Assembly: GCA_017354575.1 (NCBI GenBank)
Contig: JAFMQP010000290.1
Span: 1-5,147, forward strand
Direction of reading: 5' to 3'
Source: Acidothermales bacterium
GTDB lineage: Bacteria > Actinomycetota > Actinomycetes > Streptosporangiales > WHST01
Length of the DNA stretch: 5,147 nt
Under the pieces are notes generated by a model that searched no databases, had not been told where the DNA came from, and saw only the letters and a program-made list of their open reading frames with translations. Shown one piece after another: positions 1-5,147 of this stretch. Numbering within the stretch: the first letter of the stretch is position 1; the number at the start of each line of letters is the position of its first letter. The translations under genes were made by a program, and so were the position numbers.

Positions 1-1531
1 GCTCGAGTCCGCCGGCCTGCTCGTCCGCGTCCCGCGGCGGGTGAACAAGGACACCGAGCTGGTTCCGTTGGTGCGACTGCAGTTCCGTGGTCTGCCGGAG
101 AGCGGACGCAGGGCGTTCCGGTTCGACGACGTGACCGACTCGCGTGGGCGTACCTTCGACGGCTCGACGGTCATCGGGGCGTTCGCCGCGTCCCGCAGCG
201 TGTACGCCGCCGCGCTCGCCACCGAGCTGGACGGTGTCGGCCGCGTGTGGCAGCAGGCACTCGCGTCGCCCAAGGAGCCGGCGCGCGTCGCGACCGGCCC
301 GTGCAAGGAGGTCGTCGTCCGCGGCGCCGACATCGAGGCGAGCGGTGGCGTCGACGCGTTCCCGCACCCGATCTCGACGCCCGGCTTCGACAACGCGCCG
401 TACCTGACCTCGCCGTACTGGGTCACCCGCGACCCCGACGACGGCACCTACAACATCGGCGTCTACCGCGGCATGATCAAGGCCCCCGACCGCGTGGGGT
501 TGCAGATGGACACGCCCTCGCAGCACATCGCTGTGCACCTGCGCAAGGCCCAGGCGCGAGGTGAGAAACTGCCGGCCGCGATCGTGCTCGGCGCGGTACC
601 GGCGCTCGGTCTCGCGAGTGCGCAGAAGGTGCCGTACGGCGTCAGCGAATACGCGATCACCGGCGGGCTCATGGGCGAGCCGCTCGAGGTCGTGCGGTGC
701 GAGACCGTCGACGTCGACGTGCCGGCGAGCGCGGAAATCGTGATCGAGGGGACGATCGACCCCGCCCGACTCGAGCCGGAGGGCCCGTTCGGCGAGGCGA
801 GCGGCTACCTCGGGCCGCGCACGAGCTCACCTGTGCTCGAGGTCTCCGCGATCACGCACCGGCGCGCGCCCGTCGTGCAGGCGTTCATCAGCGAGTTCCC
901 GCCGAGCGAGTCGACGCTGATGCGCAAGGTGGGGTTCGAGGCGGTGTACACGCGGTTCCTGCGTGACACCTGCAACATCTCGTCCGTCCGCGACGTGACG
1001 ATGTACGAGGCCGCGTCGGTGAACATGGTCTTCGTCATCAGGCTCGCCGACCCGTCGCCGGGCCAGGCGTGGCAGGCGATGTACGCCGCGTCCGGCTACG
1101 AACCGTCGATGGGGAAGATCGTGGTAGCCGTCGATGATGACATCGACACCGGCGACCTCGAATCGGTGCTGTGGGCGCTGAGCTTCCGGATGCAGCCGCA
1201 CCGCGACATCCGTGTCCTCGGCGACAAGCTGCCCCGGCTCGACCCGTCGCTTCCGGTCGAGCCGGGCACCGAAGCCGCCGCGGACGCGTCAGCGCTGCTC
1301 GTCGACGCGACTCGCAAGACGCCGTACCCGCCGACCTCGCTGCCGAGCGAGCCGCACATGCGGCGTGCCGTCGAGCTCTGGCAGGAGCTCGGCCTGCCCC
1401 CACTGGATCTCCGCGAGCCGGCGCACGGTTACGAGCTCGGCGCGTGGACCGACGAGAACCGCGAGGAGGCACGGCTCGCGGAGCTGGGCCGCTACCTGGA
1501 GACCGGCTGCAAGCTCGGCCGACAGGCGTGA
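1..1531 (+). CDS. UbiD-family prFMN-dependent decarboxylase (5' partial)
   Basis: This cytoplasmic enzyme probably removes (or adds) a carboxyl group on an aromatic, heteroaromatic or enoic acid, using prenylated FMN and a divalent metal. The frame is open to the left edge. Codons from position 2 read LESAGLLVRV, which matches the LEQQGELKRI start of E. coli UbiD, so the true start lies upstream and the GTG at 41 is internal. Counting that GTG as residue 1, family motifs are NIGVYR (138-143, cofactor/metal Asn and the Arg), QH (162, probable metal His), SAEIVIEG (230-237, metal Glu), EGPFGE (247-252) and FPPSE (286-290), whose Glu aligns with the catalytic acid in E. coli UbiD's GRPPDE. The C-terminal part has VDDDID...VLWAL..RM and DAT.K, also as in UbiD. 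About 510 residues are visible, near the usual ~500. A 12-base gap leads to the Mo-hydroxylase genes, so co-transcription is likely. The family is secure; the substrate is unknown. No UbiX-type prFMN synthase is in the window. Confidence 0.93.
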   Translation, partial: LESAGLLVRVPRRVNKDTELVPLVRLQFRGLPESGRRAFRFDDVTDSRGRTFDGSTVIGAFAASRSVYAAALATELDGVGRVWQQALASPKEPARVATGPCKEVVVRGADIEASGGVDAFPHPISTPGFDNAPYLTSPYWVTRDPDDGTYNIGVYRGMIKAPDRVGLQMDTPSQHIAVHLRKAQARGEKLPAAIVLGAVPALGLASAQKVPYGVSEYAITGGLMGEPLEVVRCETVDVDVPASAEIVIEGTIDPARLEPEGPFGEASGYLGPRTSSPVLEVSAITHRRAPVVQAFISEFPPSESTLMRKVGFEAVYTRFLRDTCNISSVRDVTMYEAASVNMVFVIRLADPSPGQAWQAMYAASGYEPSMGKIVVAVDDDIDTGDLESVLWALSFRMQPHRDIRVLGDKLPRLDPSLPVEPGTEAAADASALLVDATRKTPYPPTSLPSEPHMRRAVELWQELGLPPLDLREPAHGYELGAWTDENREEARLAELGRYLETGCKLGRQA

Positions 1532-1532
1532 G

Positions 1533-1537
1533 AGGAG
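1533..1537 (+). promoter_or_regulatory. Ribosome binding site of the [2Fe-2S] subunit gene
   Basis: AGGAG lies just after the UbiD stop codon (TGA 1529-1531) and 6 bases before the GTG at 1544. It supports that GTG as the start, and the family's N-terminal beta strand (IEFRVNGEPVEV) begins right after it. Confidence 0.75.
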
Positions 1538-1543
1538 ACGGCC

Positions 1544-2011
1544 GTGGCGCAACGGATCGAGTTCCGGGTCAACGGTGAGCCCGTCGAGGTGACGACCGCG
1601 GGCGATCGGCCGCTGCTCGACGTCCTGCGCGACGATCTCGGACTCTCCGGTGCCAAGCACGGCTGCGACATCGGGTACTGCGGCGCGTGCACGGTCGTGG
1701 TCGACGGCGAGGCGGTCTCGTCCTGCCTGCGCATGGTCGGTCTCGTCGCCGGCTGCGACGTCGTCACGGTCGAAGGGCTGCAGCACGGGCAGCAGCTCGA
1801 CGCCGTACAGGACGCGTTCGTCGCTACATCCGGATTCCAGTGCGGCTTCTGCACTCCCGGGCACGTGATGGCTGCGTACGCGCTGCTGTCGGGTGAGCCT
1901 CCCGACGACGACGCCGTGCGCGCGAGCGTCGACGGGAACTACTGCCGTTGCACGGGATACGTGAAGATTCTCGACGCCGTTCGTCACGCCCGCGACGGGA
2001 GGCGGGGATGA
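1544..2011 (+). CDS. Molybdenum hydroxylase small subunit, two [2Fe-2S] clusters (CoxS/XdhC-type)
   Basis: This is the electron-transfer subunit of a xanthine-dehydrogenase-family enzyme. It passes electrons from the Mo centre to FAD in the cytoplasm. The 155-residue length is typical. The N-terminal plant-ferredoxin-like domain (about 3-78) has Cys41, Cys46, Cys49 and Cys61 in the pattern GCDIGYCGACTVVVDG...SC. The C-terminal helical domain (about 82-150) has the second cluster ligands Cys100 and Cys103 (QCGFCTPG) and Cys134 and Cys136 (GNYCRCTGY). All eight ligands are present. The GTG start is chosen for its well-placed AGGAG and because the protein begins directly at the ferredoxin fold. 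The stop overlaps the next gene's ATG (ATGA, 2008-2011), the usual sign of translational coupling between subunits made in fixed ratio. No export signal is visible. The assignment to the family is near certain; the substrate of the complex is not decided by this subunit. Confidence 0.97.
   Translation: MAQRIEFRVNGEPVEVTTAGDRPLLDVLRDDLGLSGAKHGCDIGYCGACTVVVDGEAVSSCLRMVGLVAGCDVVTVEGLQHGQQLDAVQDAFVATSGFQCGFCTPGHVMAAYALLSGEPPDDDAVRASVDGNYCRCTGYVKILDAVRHARDGRRG
1997..2002 (+). promoter_or_regulatory. Ribosome binding site of the Mo/FAD fusion gene
   Basis: GGGAGG sits inside the last codons of the small-subunit gene, 5 bases before the ATG at 2008. Together with the ATGA stop/start overlap it fixes this ATG as the start of the large fusion protein. 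Confidence 0.75.
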
Positions 2012-5000
2012 CCGTCGACATCCGCACCCCGCAGTTGCCCGCGCTCGTCGGCAGGTCCGTGCCGCGGGTCGACGCGACCGACAAGGTGCGCGGGCGCGCG
2101 GAGTTCGTCCAGGACGTGCGACTGCCGCGCATGCTCCACGGCGCCGTCGTCCGGTCGCCGCACGCACACGCGCGCATCCGCGCGATCGACACGAGCCGTG
2201 CCCGTAGGGTACCCGGCGTGAAGGCGGTCATCACGAGCGAGGACACCGCCCGCCGCAAGTGGGGTGCGTTCCGTCCCGACCTGTACCCGCTGGCCGTCGA
2301 GCGGGTGCGGTACGTCGGCGACGAGGTCGCCGCGGTCGCCGCCGTCGACGTCGAGACCGCTCGCGAGGCGGCGAGCCTCGTCGAGGTCGAGTACGAGGAA
2401 CTGGCCGCGGTACTGAGCCTCGACGAGGCACTCGCGGACGGTGCGCCCCTCGTGCACGACGACGCACCCGGCAACGTCGCGCACCACTTCGAGCTCGAGC
2501 GCGGTGACGTCGACGCGTGGTTCGCGCGCAGTGACGTCGTCGTCGAGGGCACGTGGGAGTCGGCACGCCAGTGGCACGCCGCGCTCGAGACGCTCGGCTG
2601 CGCGGCCGACTGGGGACCGGACGGCCGCGTCACCTTGTACGTCAACACGCAGACGCCGTTCCTCTCCCGTGCGCGGTACGCCACCGCTCTCGGCGTGCCG
2701 GAGCGCGACGTGCGGGTCGTGCAGACCGAGATCGGCGGCGGCTTCGGCGGCAAGTCCGGCGACGACAACGCGTCGGTGATCTGCGCTCTCCTCTCACGCG
2801 CGTCCGGGCGGCCGGTGCAGCTCGTGCTGAGCCGCGAGGAGGAGTTCCTTGCGAGCCGGCCGCGGATGCCCATGCGCTTCACGGTGAAGCTCGGCTTCAC
2901 CCGTGAAGGTCTGGTCACCGCGAAGGACCTCGTCGTGGTCGCCGACAACGGTGCGTACACCGGCAAGTCCCAGGCCGTTCTCGGTGCCGCGACGGTGCGG
3001 CACGACGCGCTCTACAGGTACCGTGCGGTGCGCGCCGACTCCAGCCTCGTCTACACCAATCTCGTGCCGACAGGTGCGTTCCGCGGCTTCGGAAACCCGT
3101 CCGCCGACTGGGCGGTCGAGCAGGCGTGGGACCTCGCCGCGCACGAGCTCGACATCGATCCCGTGGATCTGTTGCTGCGCAACGCCGTCGAGCCCGGCGA
3201 CGTCTCGCCGCACAACCACCGCATCGACGGCTGTGAACTGAAGCAGTGCATCACCAAGGCCGCCGAGCTCATCGACTGGAAGGAGAAGCGGGCGCAGCAG
3301 CGCCCGAACCGCGGTCTCGCGATCGGGTGCAGCGTGCACGTCTCCGGACGCCGCAGCTTCGGCGACTACGACGGCAGCTCGGCCATCGTCCGCCTCGCCG
3401 AGGACGGCCGCGCCGCCGTGATCGTCGGCGAGGGCGAGATCGGCACGGGTGCGCGCACGACGCTCGCGCAGATCGCCGCGGCGACACTCGGTCTCCTGCC
3501 TGCCGACGTCACCGTGAGTCGGCCCGACACCGACCTCACCACGCATGCGCTCGGGGCACTCGCGAGCCGCGTCACCTACGTCGCCGGCAACGCGGTGCTG
3601 CGGGCGGCGACGTCGGCCCGCGGGCAGCTGCTCGACGCCGCCGCCGAGGTGCTGGGCGTGCCGCGCGAGGGCCTCGACGTCGTCGACGGTTTCCTCGTCG
3701 GCGCCGAGGGGGAACGCCTTGCCACGGTGGGCAGCGTGGTCCGCGACGCGCTGTACCGGCCCGGCGGCGAACCGATCGTCGGGCTCGGCTCGTTCGACAA
3801 CCCTTCGGAGTTCCCTGACCAGTCGCGGTACGGCAACGAGTCCGGCGCGTACAACTTCGTCGCCGAGGCCGCCGACGTCGAGGTCGATCCCGCGACCGGA
3901 GTGGTGACGGTGCACGAGATCGCCGCGGTCGCAGACTGCGGCACAGTGCTCAATCGGGCGACGGCTGAGGGCCAGGTCGAGGGTGCGGTCATCCAGGGCC
4001 TCGGGCTCGCGCTAACGGAGTACTTCGACTGGGTGGACGGCGCTCCCGCCGGCACGAACTTCGCCGAGTACAAGCTGCCGACGGCCGGCGCGATGCCGAA
4101 GCTGCACGTCGCCTTCGCCGACTCGTACGAGCCGACGGGCCCGTTCGGCGCGAAGGGCGTCGGCGAGATCGCGCTCGACACGGTGCCGGCGGTCATCGCG
4201 AACGCCGTCGCCGACGCGGTCGGCGTGCGCGTGCACGAGCTGCCGATCACGGCGGAGAAGGTGTACTGGGCGTTGCACCCGGACGAGCAGTCCGACGAGC
4301 AGGGGTCGCGCGAACCCCTGCACAGCACCGTTCTCGGGCCATCACCGAGGACCGGTGAGCGTGCCGTCGTACGGCCAGACGACCTCGCAGAAGCGTTGCG
4401 CATGCTCGCCTCACCCGAGGCCGGCGTCGTCGCGGGCGGCGTCGGGCTGCGGTTGCGGCAGCGCGGGGGCGACCCCGGCGCCGCGTCCACGCTCGTCGCC
4501 GTCGGCCGGCTGCCCGAGCTGCGCGGGATCCGGCCAACCGACGCGGGCGTCCGCATCGGCGCCGCCGAGTACCTGGAGACGGTCGCGGGCAACGAGCTGA
4601 CGGCGGCCGCGTGGCCGGTGCTTGCGGAGGCGGCGGGATCCGTTGCCACGGCGCGCATCCGCCGTGCGGTGACGCTCGGCGGCAACGTCGTGCCGGGCGA
4701 TCCGGCACACGACCCGCCGGCGGCGTTGCTCGCCGTCGGCGCGGTCGCCGAGGTCGCGAGCGCGACGGGCACACGTCGCGCACCGGTCGCCGGGCTGACG
4801 GTCGCGCCGGACGAGTTGGTGGTCGCGTTCGAGCTGCCGAATCGGTTGCCACGCACCGGTTCGGCGTACCTCAAGCACCTCGTCCGCGGCGTGTGGGAGT
4901 ACGCGTCCGTAGGCGTCGCCGCTGTCGTGCGGCTGGACGGGGACGGCGCGCTCGAACACCTGGCGGTGGCCCTCGGCTCCGCGGCGCCGTCGACACGCGC

Positions 5001-5147
5001 CGTCCATACCGACGAGTTCGCGGGGATGCGGCCCACGGGCGACGTCGTTGCCGCGATCGCCGCGAAGGCGGCCGCCGCAAGCGATCCCTGGACGGACGTG
5101 CGCGGCAGCGCGGCGTACAAGCGGCGGATGGTCGAGGAGTTCACCCG
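2008..5147 (+). CDS. Molybdenum hydroxylase large subunit fused to C-terminal FAD subunit (3' partial)
   Basis: One frame of 1046 codons with no stop runs off the window. Residues 1 to about 765 are a molybdopterin-binding catalytic subunit. Visible are the N-terminal a/b-hammerhead part (GRSVPRVDATDKVRGRAEF), GGGFGGK (243-249), the active-site loop GAFRGFG (356-362), GEGEIGTG (474-481), SRVTYVAGN (520-528), GQVEGAVIQGLG (655-666) and GAKGVGE (714-720), whose Glu720 is the expected catalytic base. Residues about 766-787 are a hydrophilic linker. From about 788 it is a FAD-binding subunit: AGGVGLRLR (809-817), LVAVGRLPELRGIR, RIGAAEYLE, TLGGN (889-893) and SAAYKRRMVEEF near the edge, where such subunits are about 15-30 residues from their end. 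The protein should hydroxylate (or reductively dehydroxylate) an organic ring, with FAD reoxidised by an acceptor. The loop is neither AYxCSFR nor AYRGAGR, so CO dehydrogenase is unlikely. The FAD part has no Cys, so it lacks the [4Fe-4S] insert of 4-hydroxybenzoyl-CoA reductase. Fusion in the order Mo then FAD is unusual. Confidence 0.93.
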   Translation, partial: MTVDIRTPQLPALVGRSVPRVDATDKVRGRAEFVQDVRLPRMLHGAVVRSPHAHARIRAIDTSRARRVPGVKAVITSEDTARRKWGAFRPDLYPLAVERVRYVGDEVAAVAAVDVETAREAASLVEVEYEELAAVLSLDEALADGAPLVHDDAPGNVAHHFELERGDVDAWFARSDVVVEGTWESARQWHAALETLGCAADWGPDGRVTLYVNTQTPFLSRARYATALGVPERDVRVVQTEIGGGFGGKSGDDNASVICALLSRASGRPVQLVLSREEEFLASRPRMPMRFTVKLGFTREGLVTAKDLVVVADNGAYTGKSQAVLGAATVRHDALYRYRAVRADSSLVYTNLVPTGAFRGFGNPSADWAVEQAWDLAAHELDIDPVDLLLRNAVEPGDVSPHNHRIDGCELKQCITKAAELIDWKEKRAQQRPNRGLAIGCSVHVSGRRSFGDYDGSSAIVRLAEDGRAAVIVGEGEIGTGARTTLAQIAAATLGLLPADVTVSRPDTDLTTHALGALASRVTYVAGNAVLRAATSARGQLLDAAAEVLGVPREGLDVVDGFLVGAEGERLATVGSVVRDALYRPGGEPIVGLGSFDNPSEFPDQSRYGNESGAYNFVAEAADVEVDPATGVVTVHEIAAVADCGTVLNRATAEGQVEGAVIQGLGLALTEYFDWVDGAPAGTNFAEYKLPTAGAMPKLHVAFADSYEPTGPFGAKGVGEIALDTVPAVIANAVADAVGVRVHELPITAEKVYWALHPDEQSDEQGSREPLHSTVLGPSPRTGERAVVRPDDLAEALRMLASPEAGVVAGGVGLRLRQRGGDPGAASTLVAVGRLPELRGIRPTDAGVRIGAAEYLETVAGNELTAAAWPVLAEAAGSVATARIRRAVTLGGNVVPGDPAHDPPAALLAVGAVAEVASATGTRRAPVAGLTVAPDELVVAFELPNRLPRTGSAYLKHLVRGVWEYASVGVAAVVRLDGDGALEHLAVALGSAAPSTRAVHTDEFAGMRPTGDVVAAIAAKAAAASDPWTDVRGSAAYKRRMVEEFT
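4282..4302 (+). repeat. Short tandem repeat in the interdomain linker
   Basis: GACGAGCAG occurs at 4282-4290 and again at 4294-4302, separated by TCC. It is in frame and encodes DEQ-S-DEQ, an acidic hydrophilic stretch straight after the end of the Mo domain (KVYWALHP). It looks like a 12-base slippage duplication that lengthened the linker. Confidence 0.7.
4300..4320. repeat. Perfect 7-bp inverted repeat at the Mo/FAD junction
   Basis: CAGGGGT (4300-4306) and ACCCCTG (4314-4320) are exact reverse complements around a 7-base loop, CGCGCGA. It lies inside the linker coding sequence. No T run follows, so it is not a canonical terminator. Confidence 0.6.
4326..4357. repeat. Second imperfect hairpin in the linker
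   Basis: CACCG (4326-4330) pairs with CGGTG (4353-4357), and CTCGG (4333-4337) with CCGAG (4345-4349). A small internal loop (TT against GAC) separates the two stems, and the end loop is 7 bases. It starts six bases after the first hairpin and ends just before the FAD domain. In DNA this GC-rich, some such pairing arises by chance. Confidence 0.45.

Noticed and set aside
1532..1543. Promoter between the UbiD and FeS subunit genes
   Set aside because: The gap is only 12 bases and is occupied by the ribosome binding site; I see no -35/-10 pair that stands out in the coding DNA before it.
1289..2167. Minus-strand open frame of 292 codons across the UbiD/FeS junction
   Set aside because: It is antisense to the C-terminus of UbiD and all eight cluster cysteines of the FeS subunit, and is Arg/Ala-rich with no recognisable domain.
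1824..3915. Further long minus-strand frames opposite the N-terminal half of the Mo subunit
   Set aside because: They overlap each other in different frames, are compositionally biased and show no family motif. They are shadows of the plus-strand gene.
4300..4357. Hairpins at the domain junction as a transcription terminator
   Set aside because: No T-rich tract follows either hairpin, and both lie inside an open reading frame.
4261..4380. Fusion as an artefact of a frameshift between two separate genes
   Set aside because: The frame continues without change of codon bias from the Mo domain through the linker into the FAD domain. No ribosome binding site with a start in another frame leads into the FAD domain. 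A lost stop codon by sequencing error cannot be wholly excluded.
3576..5144. Long open frame on the minus strand (over 500 codons) opposite the fusion gene
   Set aside because: Its product is a low-complexity run rich in Ser, Thr, Ala, Arg and Pro with no motif. It lies opposite clearly conserved Mo and FAD domains. Antisense frames lacking stops are expected in GC-rich coding DNA.
2008..5147. Carbon monoxide dehydrogenase (CoxSLM) as the function
   Set aside because: The small subunit fits any family member, but the catalytic loop AFRGFG matches neither CO dehydrogenase signature.

Overview
The window is very GC-rich, with G or C at almost every third codon position, GTG as well as ATG starts, and tightly packed genes on one strand. 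This points to a high-GC bacterium, most likely an actinomycete. That assignment rests on composition and style only; there is no phylogenetic marker here.

The layout is a single plus-strand operon with almost no non-coding DNA. (1) Positions 1-1531 hold the end, and nearly all, of a UbiD-family prenylated-FMN-dependent decarboxylase, cut at its 5' end by the window edge. (2) After 12 bases, positions 1544-2011 encode the two-[2Fe-2S] small subunit of a xanthine-dehydrogenase/CO-dehydrogenase-type molybdenum hydroxylase. (3) Overlapping its stop codon by an ATGA junction, positions 2008-5147 are one uninterrupted reading frame. It encodes the molybdopterin-binding catalytic subunit, then a short hydrophilic linker, then the FAD-binding subunit fused at the C-terminus. 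The frame is still open at the window's right edge, but the FAD domain looks within a few dozen residues of finishing.

Together, genes 2 and 3 supply every redox centre of a molybdenum hydroxylase: Mo-pterin, two [2Fe-2S] clusters and FAD. They do so on two polypeptides instead of the usual three. The catalytic subunit has the AFRGFG active-site loop and the GVGE catalytic glutamate of substrate-hydroxylating members, not the CO dehydrogenase signatures. Pairing with a UbiD decarboxylase suggests breakdown of an aromatic or heteroaromatic carboxylic acid by ring hydroxylation (or dehydroxylation) plus decarboxylation. The pairing resembles the furoate/furandicarboxylate logic, but the substrate cannot be read from this sequence.

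The most unusual points are the Mo-to-FAD domain fusion, the repeats and hairpins at its junction, and a divergent first FAD loop. No RNA genes, mobile elements, CRISPR arrays, promoters or terminators were seen. No stretch over 300 bases lacks a gene.
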